Part shown: in pieces, positions 43,300 to 54,719 of the stretch
How positions within the stretch are numbered: position 1 is the first letter of the stretch
Layout: every line of letters begins with the position of its first letter
From: Hanleya hanleyi
Lineage: Eukaryota; Mollusca; Polyplacophora; Lepidopleurida; Hanleyidae
DNA: 64,000 bases
Reading direction: 5' to 3'
NCBI GenBank assembly: GCA_036873755.1
Contig: JAVTVY010020512.1
Span: forward strand, 1 to 64,000
Position numbers and translations under genes: made by a program
The notes under the pieces: generated by a model
The model's input: only the letters and a program-made list of their open reading frames with translations
Database searches by the model: none
What the model was told of the DNA's origin: nothing

Positions 43300-44330
43300 T
43301 ATGTGGATATACCCATCCGCGACGATGGAAACGAGAAAAGAAATCCATCTAACACATGATTTTTTTAGATGCCTAAATTATATCTTGGAAATATGTAATT
43401 AGAAAAGTTTTCGAAAATACGCAATTGTAATGTACGTTAACTATTATATGCCCTTCCAATATTATAAGGTATTAAAATGACATTAAAAGTTAGTTAATTT
43501 TATATTTGCAAATTTCAGACCCATAAAATTGATTGAAAGAATACCTTTAAAAAATAAGTTGACATTTAATTCAACATTAAATATTAAGCAAAATTAGAAC
43601 ATAATAAAATATTAACTGGAGTCGGGTGGGAATAATATTTTCATAAAGAACACGATTGTTCAAGCTCCACGAGTTCTTACAAGCAGAACAAATCGAAGAG
43701 AGAAATGATGAATTTTTGTAGACATATGCATTTGCAATGTTCTTTAAATCGAAATAGATTTAATTAAGATCAAAAACTGAGAAACATATTCCATTTAATA
43801 TGAATAAAATTAAAGGAACGTTCCACCTTTTAAACTTTGTACTCTGAGCGGTACATTTTAGGTTTCAAATCCACAAACTCTTCCACTGAAATACCACTTA
43901 TCGAACGAATGGCAATCTTGAGAATCTCTCCATAACGATTTATTGTGCGAATTTCATAAAACTATCCATGTGGGTGAAGAACAGTTTTTCAAATATCCTG
44001 TATTTAATCACGGTGTAGAATTAAACACATGGCGGTGGTGGAGCATGATTCCGGCGCACTGACCCCGATTCACATGACCCCACATGCCTAAATTCACCCA
44101 AAAAGCAGTCAAACCATCTAAGGTTGCCAAAAGCAGGGAAAGACAGGAGGCGATTGAACAAATGTGAATGCTAGTTGTTGTAATTCAAAACGTAATGATC
44201 TTTTGGATTGATATATACGCAGGTTCCTCTTCTAATGAATATTCTTCTAATGAATATTATGCAAATAAATTCCGCGCCACGCCTTAATTTCAGTTCAGAG
44301 GTCATGAAAGTAGAAAAAAAGTGTAAAGGT
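43300..44330. other. AT-rich sequence, no gene seen
   Basis: No supported exon; the plus-strand frame at 44,208-44,420 is antisense to the candidate exon at 44,338-44,448. Confidence 0.35.
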
Positions 44331-44337
44331 CATTTAC

Positions 44338-44448
44338 CAGGTTTACGCCATGTTGAGGCATCGACTCCATTAGACGTCCTCGATCCTCATCCATTAACAT
44401 CAGATGAGTTATTTCTTTAAGCTGATCCGGCTCTATCTTATTAACCAT
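44338..44448 (-). CDS. Candidate first coding exon, unidentified gene
   Basis: Exactly 37 codons from an ATG at 44,448 to a donor CCTG|GTAAAT: acidic and helical (MVNKIEPDQLKEITHLMLMD ...). Phase 0 out. Could start the gene whose later exons are at 42.1 or 40.5 kb. Family not recognised. Confidence 0.4.
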
Positions 44449-44689
44449 CTAGGATATTTTTCTCCATATTGGGGATAAATGACCGGAGAAATGGATAAAT
44501 GGCATTCTTAACGATCACACTGTCACATCGATCTCAAATTTCCCGAAGTTCGCGGATGTTGAAAAAAAGGTCAACAGTAAGAGAAATCTTCCCAATATGT
44601 CCTCCACGACAGACTGTGAATTTGTTGTCGAATGATTATAAAAATCTACAACTCATCCCTCTTTCCTGAATAATCTAAAGTTGTATGAC

Positions 44690-45350
44690 CGTTGAAAGGC
44701 AGTTTAGTATTGTTTTTATTTGCTACCTTGTCTTGTTGGCATCGCAGGAAATACTGATGCTGATGCAAAGGCCAAGGCAGATGACAAGCTTGATCACCGT
44801 GGAGTTCCGTGTAACGATTTCAGACCATTCATCTATGCCTTTATGAGAAAGCTATTTCAATCTGTACGGGATGCTGAGGTTGACAACAAGCTTTATACGT
44901 TTGCAAAAACTATAGATTATACTCCTCTCAGCAGTCAGAAACGTTTCCATGACGCTATAATCAGGTGTTGTGGAATCGATCATTCACGAATGTCTCACGA
45001 ATATTTATTAAAAACTGAAAACAAAGCTCCGATGTGTATTCCATGCCATGAGAAACAAACCCACAGTGAAACATATTTTGATGGACTATATGAATTGTAG
45101 GATTGTAAGAGATTATGTTTATCGAGCAGCTATACTCTAGAATATCTTTTGGGTCGGGTAAAAGAAGATTTGATGTTTAGTTATTTGAGAGAAATCAGTT
45201 TGTTACATAAATTTTAATGTATATACAGGTATTGTGTTGATCACTTTTGGGTTGTTTGGATTTTGACTTGTTTTGTTGATATACTTAGATAAGAACTTTT
45301 GATCGTCGCTATATAGCTGAAATATTACTGAACCCGACGTTAAACCATAA
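44690..45350 (+). mobile_element. 3' end of a LINE (RNase H-containing type), decayed
   Basis: An open stretch (44,720-45,100) begins with the end of an RNase H domain (VGIAGNTDADAKAKADD). It continues into the C-terminal zinc-finger-like segment typical of jockey/I-type LINEs (DHSRMSHEYLLKTENKAPMC, IPC, ending after HSETYFDGLYEL). A frameshift precedes 44,735 and stops follow 45,100, though LMFSYLREISLLHK-type sequence continues. The 3' tail at 45,305-45,348 (TATATAGCTGAAATATTACT, GACGTTAAACC) resembles the tails of both SINE types in this window. Confidence 0.75.
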
Positions 45351-45354
45351 TTCT

Positions 45355-46262
45355 CTATCTAAATTCATCTGACGAACCAAAACTGGTTTCCGTGGTATTC
45401 AGCCACTCTTTTATTGTAGTTGTTCATGTGGACAGCTTGAATAACATGAACAAATGGCCCCTAGCACCGGCTTGAACGATATTAGATACGAATTTGGACG
45501 ATGATGTGAGAGCCCAACAAGTCAGCTGATGAAAAATGATTAACTGTGTTACCGTTAGATAAAAGTAACCGCCCAAACGAGAAATATTTGCAGAATGCAA
45601 GTTCTTATTCAGAAAGAAGCTCTTGGAGGCCCGAGGCCGACCAAAAGCTCTTCGTTCTCCACCTTGTGACTACAATCACAAATAGCTACAATCACAACGA
45701 TTTGTACAGAGGTTAAACCTCGTGGGCTAAAAGTCCATCAGCAGAATATCTCCATATACCGATAACAATTAAACACAACATAGAAGGGTCGTGGGAAGAG
45801 ATACCGGGGTACTGACAAGAAGACACATCACCCCACATGCCAGTATTCTGACTGAATCATATCTAAATTCATCTGAAAATCCAAAAATGATTTTCGTGAT
45901 GTTCAGCCATTCTTCTATTGTAGCTGTTCACAGGGCCCCTATCACCAGCTTGAACGAGAGTGGATACTAATATCCAAGAGTGCAGATGTAATAGTCCTAT
46001 CAAGTCACGCGATGCAAATTGATGAACTATATGACCGTTAGATTAAAGAAACCACCCAAACGGCGAAATATTAGTAGAATGCAAGTTCTTATTCAGGACA
46101 CAAGTTTGTGAGGCCTGACACTGACCAAGTGCTTTATTTTCATTGTTGTAATTACAATCACAAATAACTACAATCACAATGATCTTTACAGAGGGTAAGC
46201 CTCAGGGACTAAATCTTCACAAGCAGAATATCACCAAGTACGGATAACAATTAAATAAATCG
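45355..46262. repeat. Tandem duplication, ~505-bp unit, two diverged copies
   Basis: TCTAAATTCATCTGA(C/A) ... GATAACAATTAAA is present at 45,358-45,775 and 45,864-46,258 with shared blocks (GAATGCAAGTTCTTATTCAG, CTACAATCACAA, ACCGTTAGAT). Divergence is roughly a quarter of positions. No coding signal. Confidence 0.8.
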
Positions 46263-46284
46263 TAAAATGATGTGAGAAAATATG

Positions 46285-46915
46285 CAGTACATTACTAGCA
46301 ATGAAATTTCCAAAATGGGTTTTACAACCGCCAAATCACCAGCAAAATTGTTTGAAACAGTGGAAGTGTGGCTTGGCCAAGAACTTTCGGAGAGCTTCTG
46401 AAGGATTTACAATAAGAACTTCGATGAGATTCCTCAAATTCTCCATTGCTTTCTCGAACACGCTATTATTCATCGATTTTAAAAAAGTGTTTGTCGAAAT
46501 TATTTTTTCCGCGCCTTCTTTCGTTTGAAGCCAGTTGGCTTGAGCGAACGTTCCATGAAAAACTTTGTCTTTACCTACTCTAGGGTACTCTAAATCGTCT
46601 TCGAGTATATAACCCGTATCATCGTCATCGAGGATGCCAAGTACGTCAAACGTTTTGAATTAGTGATCCGGTTACAATTCAAAACCCAATTAAGGTAGTT
46701 TTAGTGACCATGGAGATTATTGTCTTCGGGATACATGAACGGTATTGTTTGCCAAGAGAAGTTATTTTCCTTGCCTTACTCATGGAGATCCCGCCGTGAA
46801 CACATCCCTCCACCATCAAGGACATGCCGATGTCGTCGACCAGGTAGTTTTTTGCCAACCTTTTGCCAACCCATGTGAATCGACATACCCACGAAGTTTA
46901 CGCTTCACCGAAGCA
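46285..46915 (-). pseudogene. Relic of a Polinton-type protein-primed DNA polymerase B
   Basis: Minus-strand fragments in the right order: a block reading YLVDDIGMSLMVEGCVHGGI (46,860-46,780), then GYILEDDLEYP (about 46,610-46,575), then FLKSMNNSVFEKAMENLRN (about 46,510-46,440) and KFLAKPHF. These correspond to conserved blocks of the polymerase of Polintons/Mavericks. The frame is broken by stops and shifts between blocks, and no YxDTD-type catalytic block survives. No other Polinton gene is recognised nearby. Confidence 0.65.
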
Positions 46916-48240
46916 AAGTAGAAAGATGTAATTTAGCTTGGGGATATATTTTGCCATTAGGAGTTTGCTATATTATATGTCAAAAGAAAAGAAGTGGATG
47001 AACCCGCTATTGAACACATTTTTGACAATAACATCAGAGAGTTTTGCTGGAAATAGCCGAAGGTCGGCGGACTTCCTAGAGTCCGTGTACACCCGCTTCA
47101 AACAGCTGGCACACAGTGTCTTCATATGGACAGTAAACAACCTGTCTTACCGGGCGAACAGACATTAGACACATCAATTCTACAAGGCGAAAATGATTTT
47201 TATTGAACTGTAACAGTTGCATTTAACTTTGACATATGTATGATGTTGCGTAGGAACTATTAAATAGTCATATGTAATATGTAATAGAATATGTACATAT
47301 ATTAATATATTAATGAATTCGAAATCCTGATTTCAGTTTGCCGTTATTATAACGGATTCTACTCTGCCCTCACTAGAAACCACCAGCGACCAAAGCGGGA
47401 AAGCATCTCTGCCGAACACTTTCACAGCCACTATGCTGGGAAAATATTGTTTATTATTCAGCTTGTGTTCTGGTTAAGATCATGACAATCCAACTTTGAA
47501 ACAGCTACTCGCATCGTAGCGAGGTCCCATTATAATATGTACTCTATCCGTCAGGCCCCTGTCAATAATACATTTTGATGTCCTGCCGTGACGTTTTGTG
47601 ATTTTATAAGAGTGGAATAAGATATGAAGACGTAACTTGGTTAGCATAATGCGTAGCTCTGTTCCAAACCCATCAATGACGCAAAACCGACTGAAATGCT
47701 GCTTCCCGATGCGTCGTTCAATGCCCCCACAAACGTGACCAGATACTGTTCTGCCAGGAGTTAATCAATTGCTCGGTCACCGATGATGATATTTAAGCTA
47801 GAAATAGTGCTCACAGATTTATATTTCAGTAGATTACCTACACCATAGGTTGGCTATGAATAGGATTTGTCTATTTTGTTCAACATAGAATCCTATGAGA
47901 CACCCCGACAGGTGTAATAATCAGCCAAACCGAGAGATCGAGATCCCACTCAAATTGACGGATGTTATACTACACAAACCTCGATCTATGACCACATACG
48001 GAGTTCCCGACTATTATCCGAGTGAACAATGTACTACGACATCACCCTATACAATTGGATCCCTGTACAAGCTCCAAACTTGTAGACTAATTAAAATGCT
48101 CAGACTTTAGTAGCGGTGATATCTCTAAACAATGGTTCCGATTATATCGATTCATTATCCGCATGCTTGCGATAATTCCGCAGCCTTTGAGTGAGGAACG
48201 ATTTGACAAATATTCTCTCTTAGATCTGTTTCGTTGAAAA
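46916..48240. other. No gene firmly seen
   Basis: Moderate-GC sequence that may include other decayed parts of the Polinton. Frames at 46,938-47,168 and 47,895-48,110 (plus) are protein-like but unplaced. Confidence 0.3.
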
Positions 48241-49240
48241 CATTAGTCGGGTCAATTTATGAAGAAAAAAAAAACAGCTTAACCCCCAACAAATTGCAAC
48301 AAAAGTTTTTTCAACGGTTTTAGGTACTATTGATGGTCAAAATCAACATACAAAAAGTTTAGTGGAGTCTGAACCCCGGAAAGCTGTTTTTCCACGACGG
48401 CGTCTAAGATGGCTGCCATAACCATAAAATGACCATATCTCCCTTATTATTCATGCTAGAGTCATGACTTTGGTGTCTATACCCAGGTTTTAGGGGTCAA
48501 GGAACATATTAAAACTATCAGAATTAACATGAAACGATTGGTTCAGCGAAAAATTCAAAATGGCGTCCAATATGGCCGCCGCGCCACTGAAATGTCTGTA
48601 CCTCCCTTATTATTCATGCTCGAGTCATAATTTTGGTGCCTATACTCAGGTTTTAGGGGTCAAGGAAAATATTTAGACTATCAGAATTAACATGAAATGA
48701 TTGGTTCAGCAAAAAATCCAAAATGGCGTCCAATATGGCCGGCGCGCCAATGAAATGTCTGTACCCCCCTTATTATTCATGCTAGTGTCAGGATTTCTGT
48801 GTCTACCCATATGTTTAAGGGGTCAAGGAAACCAATAAGAATATCAGAAATAATATGATATAATTGGATCACATTGAAATCCAAGATGGCCATCTCCGCA
48901 ATAGAGGGTTTACATATTCACTGATATTCAAGCTACATGTAGAGAAATGTTTATGATGTCTATCCCCATTTTTAGGGGTCAAAAAAGCTGCTACAACCAT
49001 TAGGATTACAAGCGTCTGGTCCGTCGTTCATAATTCAGCCGTCGTCCATTAGAGAATATCCGCGTCCATAATCCAAAGACCTACTCCATATTCCATATAA
49101 CAGTATCAGCACCAAATTCAAAAAGACAATCATAGTATACATAAACATAGGCTTGTTTCCTGAATAATATGACGTGGTTTGGTCATTTAGAAATGTAAAC
49201 ATGGCTTCCAAGACACACCTTTTCTCATGGATCAATTGGT

Positions 49241-49857
49241 TTATTTCTGGTCATCTTCCTCGTTTTCCTCTGCTAATGTCTGATTATACGGGTTGTTACA
49301 CATGTCAAGCTGGCATGGTCCACAAGCTGGAGTACATGGTAGATTGTATCCTCTACAGCTACATCTTTGACTGCTGAAGGCTGTAGTGCAATTGTAGTGA
49401 ACCATCTTGAGAAGGTTTTCGGGAGCTGCATTCATGTCACTTTCGATTGGAACCAACTGACTTCCTTCAAGTTTCCAGCCGCACTCACAAGCGTCCATCT
49501 CATGCTGTGAAATTTTGTGGCAGCTGCAGTTGGAGGTAGGCGTTCAGGCGGGACAAATGATTGGGAAGATACCCCTTTCTTAGTGAACGTTCTGTATCGT
49601 AATGATGCAAGGGAGTCAGTTGCCTTGCCTCAATATACTACAGCCGTTGCTTGACAGCCCTTACCTTCGATCACAGCTGCAGTCTGTTTTCGTTGAACAA
49701 ATGTATGTACACAGGCCTTGAGCGTGGTATCACCTTTAACAAGCTTCTAAAAAAACAGTCTTTTTACCAATACCAAAAATCCTAGATGTTGAGTCACATT
49801 CAGTATACGCATGTATGAAGAGTAATTGAGAACACAACTCTTCACCCAGAATTGTCT
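49241..49857 (-). pseudogene. Left-arm copy of the CXC-tail gene, broken
   Basis: Inverted copy of the right-arm gene. The CXC-like end is intact (CSCRGYNLPCTPACGPCQLD), but a ~46-bp deletion near 49,500 and an in-frame stop and shifts upstream break it. The central part matches the right arm almost base for base. Confidence 0.8.
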
Positions 49858-49957
49858 TTAGTTGGTTGATATGGTACGGCGCACTAGCATTTGCTTTGAT
49901 GGGTATTTGGAATTGATGGGTATTTGGAAGGTCCAGCTATCAAGGACAACACGCATC

Positions 49958-50618
49958 AAAGACAATTCTGGATGAAGCGTTGTGTTCTCAATTACTCTTC
50001 ATACATGCGTACACTGGATGTGACTCAACATCTAGAATTTTTGGTGTTGGTAAAAAGACTGTTTTTCAGAAGCTTGTTAAAGGTGATACTACGCTCAAGA
50101 CCTGTGCAAATACATTTCTTCAACCAAAACAGACTGCAACTGTGATCGAAGGCAAGGCCTGTCAAACAATGGATGTAATCTATGGAGGCAAGGCAACGGA
50201 CTCCCTTGCATCATTACGATACAGGACGTTCAGTAAGAAAGTGGTATCTTCCCAATCATTTGTCACGCCTGAACGCCTACCTCCAACTGCAGCTGCCACA
50301 AAATTTCACAGCATGAGAGTATACTATCAAATAATGGTTTGGATGGGGCAAGACAAGGATATGGACGTTTGTGAGTGGGGCTGGAAACTTGAAGGAGGTC
50401 AGTTGGTTCTAATCGAAAGTGACATGAATGCAGCTCCCGAAAACCTTCTCAAGATGGCTCACTGCAACTGCACTACAGCCTGCAGCAGTCAAAGATGTAG
50501 CTGTAGAGGATACAATCTACCATGTACTCCAGCTTGTGGACCATGTCAACTTGACATGTGTAACAACCCGTATAATCAGACATTAGCAGAGGAAAACGAG
50601 GAAGATGACCAGATATAA
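49958..50618 (+). CDS. Right-arm mobile-element gene, 3' part, CXC-like tail
   Basis: Open from the palindrome centre (before the first ATG at 49,980) to a stop at 50,618, so the N-terminal part is missing. Near the start, HAYTGCDSTSRIFGVGKKTV resembles the helix-hairpin-helix segment of FEN/PIN-type nucleases (a GCDS/T...G-x-GKK pattern). The C-terminus is a Cys-rich CXC-type block, CNCTTACSSQRCSCRGYNLP then CTPACGPCQ, similar to tesmin/TSO1-type DNA-binding repeats, and then an acidic tail. Proteins pairing these two features occur widely as repeats in invertebrate genomes; the exact transposon class is not known to me. Confidence 0.7.
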
Positions 50619-51399
50619 ACCATTTGATCCATGAGAAAAGGTGTGTCTTGGAAGCCATGTTTACATTTCTAAATGACCAAACCACGTCATATTATTCCTA
50701 ATGGTTCTAGCAGCTTTTTGATCCCTAAAAATGGGGATAGACACCACAGACATGTCTCTACATGTAGCTTGAATATCAGTGAATATGTAAACCCTCTATT
50801 GCTGAGATGGCCATCTTGGCCGCCATTTTGGGTTTCAATGTGCTCGAATTATATCATATTATTTCTGATATTCTTATTGGTTTCCTTGAACCCTTAAACA
50901 CATGGATAGACACCAAAATCGTGACTTTAGCATGAATAATAAGGGAGGTACAGATATTTCATTGGCGCGGCGGCCATATTGGACGCCATTTTGGATTTTT
51001 CGCTAAACCAATCATTTCATGTTAATTCTGATAGTCTTAATATGTTCCTTGGCCCCTAAAACCTGGGTATAGACACCAAAATCAGGACTCTAGCATGAAT
51101 AATAAGAGAGGTACAGACATTTCGTTGACACGGCAGCCATATTGGAGGCCATTTTGGATTTTTCGCTGAACCAATCATTTCATGTTAATTCTGATAGTCT
51201 GAATATGTTCCTTGGCCCCTAAAACCTTGGTATAGACACCAAAATCATGACTCTAGCATGAATAATAAGGGAGATATGGTCATTTTATGGTTATGGCAGC
51301 CATCTTGGACGTTGTTTTTGACCATCAATAGCACCAAAAACCGTTGAAAAATATTTTGTTGCAATTTGTTGGGGGTTAAACCATATATTGACCCGTCTA

Positions 51400-51765
51400 C
51401 ATCGCCTACTGTAGTTTCAATCTCCGATAGCAATTTCATTGAATCAGACATGAGACGACGAGGGAAGAAACTCGTGGATTCGAAGGACACACATAAAGCT
51501 AGATTGGATGGACTATACCACCGCCTTGGCGTCTATTTTAATAATTTGTCTGTTTCGAAGACAAGTTGAGGTATCACGAGAGTTTTGCCCAGGATGCGTG
51601 GACGTTATGATGGAGAATGTGGACCATATATGCCCGGTATTACAAACGTCGTTTGTTAACATTTACAAAATGAAAATAATAACACTGTTAATATCCGTTG
51701 AATGGAACAATGATAAGTTTATGTACACCGGGTTATATCCTCGTGATATGTAATTTTGAAATATA
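51400..51765 (+). other. Coding-like sequence next to the palindrome
   Basis: A plus-strand frame starting within the palindrome edge continues as STSPTVVSISDSNFIESDMR and then DTHKARLDGLYHRLGVYF to a stop at 51,569; another frame runs 51,508-51,753. The first reads like protein and could be a remnant of an exon. Not recognised. Confidence 0.25.
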
Positions 51766-51769
51766 TTAT

Positions 51770-53440
51770 ACATTCGCGTGACACTAACGAATCTGTCGCC
51801 TATGTCAATAGCATATGGAGATCTTTACAATGTACAAATCAAACGCAGTATGCTTGATATGAACACAATCCTCTCTGACTGTTATAGGCCTCGAAGTAAG
51901 TCGCCCTGTGCTGTTTATTGACATACCGGGTAGTTCTGATTATATAACAGTCATGTGAAAAAAGTAGACTGATGGACGATAAAGATCGGGGCCAAGGTCA
52001 TTAACTAACGAACTACAGTGGACTTTAAACAGATTGAAGACAAGTCGTAGAAAGTAAACCTGTCTAATTCTCTTTCCTTATATGTGTTGTAATTCGTACA
52101 GAACATTCCTCTTCCAGGCAATCTTACATCATGAAGTTCAGATCCACAAAAGATGGCTTGGATCCGGTCTCGGTGACGGGAAGCGCATATCTTGGAGCCG
52201 CTATTGCCTTCTTTATAAGCAGCAATATCCGAGGACTTCCTCGGTTGCCACTTTCACCCACGTGGTCCCTTTTATCCGAGGACTTAAGTGATACCCGGGA
52301 CAGCATCACGTTCATTACCATGGCGGCATGGGGTCTGCACTACGTTCGGCGCTTCACAGAGGTTCTTTTTGTGCATATTTTTAAAGGTAAAATGTCGTGG
52401 TTAGAAAGTATTGGAGATCATATATATTATTGGGTGTTTGGTTTCATCGTAGGATGGTCCATCAACTACAAACTGGGATATAACAGTCCTCATCTGGGAT
52501 TCTACTGTGTCGGAATTCTGATGTTTATCACGGGAGAAGTTGGCAACTGTGTTTGCCACGTGATGTTGAGAAATTTACGGCAATCCTCGAATCAAGTCAA
52601 ACCGGTCGATGGAACTGGCGAGATGAGAGAGATTCCCAAATCTCGTCACGTGATTCCGCATGGGTTCCTCTTCGAATACGTCTCCTGTCCGCATTATTTC
52701 TTCGAGATCATTTCCTGGCTAGGGTTTGCCTTGATGACAGTAACTGTTCCAGCTTTACTTTTCCTGCTTGCTACATTCATAACACTGGTCATCTCTTCTA
52801 GAATGAAGCATAAATCCTACAAGAAGGAATTCAACGGGACAGATGGTACTGAACTTTACCCACCACAAAGGAAAGCATTGATTCCTTTTATTCTCTAGAA
52901 TGGAATGGCATCACATCATCGGATACGTTGAACAAAATGACAGAACTTATTCAATTGGTAAAACAAGAACAACACAACATTCCCGGAGGAGACTTATATA
53001 AACATTTCTTCAGAGTTTGTCTTAAATAGGATTTAGACATGCAGGTCAATACAGTAGTTCGTTTATTCATGCATGTACAAGTTGAATCCACAATATTATG
53101 TTTACTTTAAATTAAGATATCTACCATGCTACCACCATTTCAACATATGCCGCACAAATTGGGAGAAATATGATGTTGGATCAATCTGATCAAAAACATA
53201 TCCAGACTTGCGCGAGTCGTGAATAGATCTTACCCTTTTCATATCTCAAGATTGTTCCAGTTCGAAATGAGGCAGCGCTCCCAGAAATTTCGTCGAAGAG
53301 TGCTGATGGCATGAATTCAAATTTCAAGCCAGCATGAAATGAAAATATATAAACGCTAGCTAGATTTTGCAAGAGAATATCAGATCCTAAACATCCTTAG
53401 AACATATTGTGGTTACCTCCGTTCGTCGTTCGTTCATGGT
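51770..53440 (+). repeat. Segmental duplication unit, copy 1
   Basis: Sequence from CGAATCTGTCGCCTATGTCA through the TECR-like gene to GCTAGCTAGATTTTGCAAG is shared with 58,010-60,220. Offset is about 6.25 kb, same orientation. Promoter-proximal and 3' flanks are both included, so this was a DNA-level duplication. Confidence 0.85.
52131..52898 (+). CDS. TECR: TECR-like enoyl-CoA reductase, copy 1, intronless
   Basis: 255 codons from ATG at 52,131. Family: very-long-chain (trans-2,3-) enoyl-CoA reductase, a multi-pass ER membrane enzyme that does the last, NADPH-dependent step of each fatty-acid elongation cycle; it has the steroid 5-alpha-reductase C-terminal fold. Evidence: RRFTEVLFVHIFKGKM (family 'LLETLFVHRF'), about six hydrophobic segments, CPHYFFEIISWLGFALMT, and the signature C-terminus KSYKKEF...LYPPQRKALIPFIL. 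It is shorter than the ~300-residue family norm because the N-terminal ubiquitin-like domain is absent. No intron, unlike the multi-exon parent gene of animals, so retrocopy origin is likely. Function as an active reductase is inferred. Confidence 0.85.
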   Translation: MKFRSTKDGLDPVSVTGSAYLGAAIAFFISSNIRGLPRLPLSPTWSLLSEDLSDTRDSITFITMAAWGLHYVRRFTEVLFVHIFKGKMSWLESIGDHIYYWVFGFIVGWSINYKLGYNSPHLGFYCVGILMFITGEVGNCVCHVMLRNLRQSSNQVKPVDGTGEMREIPKSRHVIPHGFLFEYVSCPHYFFEIISWLGFALMTVTVPALLFLLATFITLVISSRMKHKSYKKEFNGTDGTELYPPQRKALIPFIL

Positions 53441-53632
53441 TAAAACTTGCATTAATTAAACGCAACCTATTATGTCACCCCTAACGTATATACTGACAGA
53501 AACAATTATTTTTAATGATTTCCTGCTGTGGGACACATCCCTTCAATGTATCTAAGACCACGAAGGACTTTTGAACAAGTTGTACTATGATTTATCCTTT
53601 TATTTTGGTGCTAATGTTATCATATGAATTAG

Positions 53633-53807
53633 GTCTTTGGATTATGGACGCGGAAATTCTATAATGGACGACGGTTCAATATTGAATGACAGAATAGACA
53701 ATTGTATTGAAAGGCTCAAATATGATGTTCCATCTGGATTATCAATGGTTTCCTTCCCACACAGTGAGCGCTGGTGGCTGTATATAGTATTCTTCTCGCA
53801 GATATAG
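53633..53807 (+). CDS. Possible exon related to a dispersed module
   Basis: After GAATTAG an open plus-strand frame of 58 codons reads LDYGRGNSIMDDGSILNDRI and ends in SFPHSERWWLYIVFFSQI before a stop. Its start matches the extra segment in the palindrome's left arm (minus strand, SLDYGRGYSLMDDG). Not recognised. Confidence 0.25.
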
Positions 53808-54719
53808 GAATGATCCAAATCAGGAAGAGATCGTCTGTATAACGTTTAGTCTTTCTGCATTTAGGCAGTCATGAAAGAACAGATACAAGAACAGATACAA
53901 GCCGCACACGAGATGTATATAAATTAAACTGTTGGGATATCCACACCGTGTTGGTTTTATCACAATTCAAATTAGTAGTGTAAATGTGTACACAAGTCAC
54001 TCCAACAACGACGAAACGTTCTGGGATAAATATGTCGATGGTACCGATTCAACTAATGAACTAATTCGTTGAGGAATAATTCAGAAAAACTGGTTATTGA
54101 GAGACCGAGCTGGACTATTTGTGTATGATATGCACCCTTCCCCATTTTTTCTCTTCGCATTTTTCGAATTTGAGGTATCTACATTCGTTTGACCTCCGAA
54201 GTTTGTTATAACTTATCACCATAATATTTTAGATGGTGCAGGGTCATTCTCGACGAAATCGGAAAACACGAATTCGGTATTACGACTTTTGGAACCAGTT
54301 CGGTGAGGGTGGTCGGAAGCGAAATACCGCGCTAGAATGCAGCAGAAGAGCCGGTTTTACTATCAAAAGAAATAAGGTCAAGCTTATTGAGCATTGTCAT
54401 TTCATAAATATCATTTTAACTTGCATATAATGATATACATGTCGAAGTAGAAATTCCCCATGAACAACCAACAGTACCCGAAGTGCTACCGCCCAGTCAG
54501 AGGAAAATCCTTTCTCAGGAAAAGGCCTTTGTCAGGACAGTGGCTCACTGCAGGGCTAATGACAGGACAATGGAGCTCTGCTGCTACCAGTGGAGTGAGC
54601 AGCCGAGTGGTAAATAAAGCTCTCCCACTGACTCAGACCATGGAGCCTATAAGTTATTATGAGACATTTGACAGACATTTTGTTCACCAACTTCTGATAA
54701 TATATATTTCAAACTAATT

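Larger units (their letters stand above)
48248..51396. repeat. 3.1-kb palindrome (two ~1.45-kb arms, 98-bp spacer)
   Basis: Left arm 48,248-49,859 and right arm 49,958-51,396 are inverted copies, very similar throughout. The outer ends read CGGGTCAAT(T/A)TATG. Each arm carries, from the centre outward, the 3' part of a CXC-tail gene and then three or four ~160-bp tandem units (CTTATTATTCATGCT(A/C)GAGTCA, AATGGCGTCCAATATGGCCG). The left arm has an extra ~165 bp at about 48,995-49,160 and a ~46-bp deletion near 49,500. Confidence 0.93.

Noticed and set aside
49241..50618. Two independent convergent or divergent host genes
   Set aside because: They are inverted copies of one sequence including non-coding arrays, so they are arms of a palindrome.
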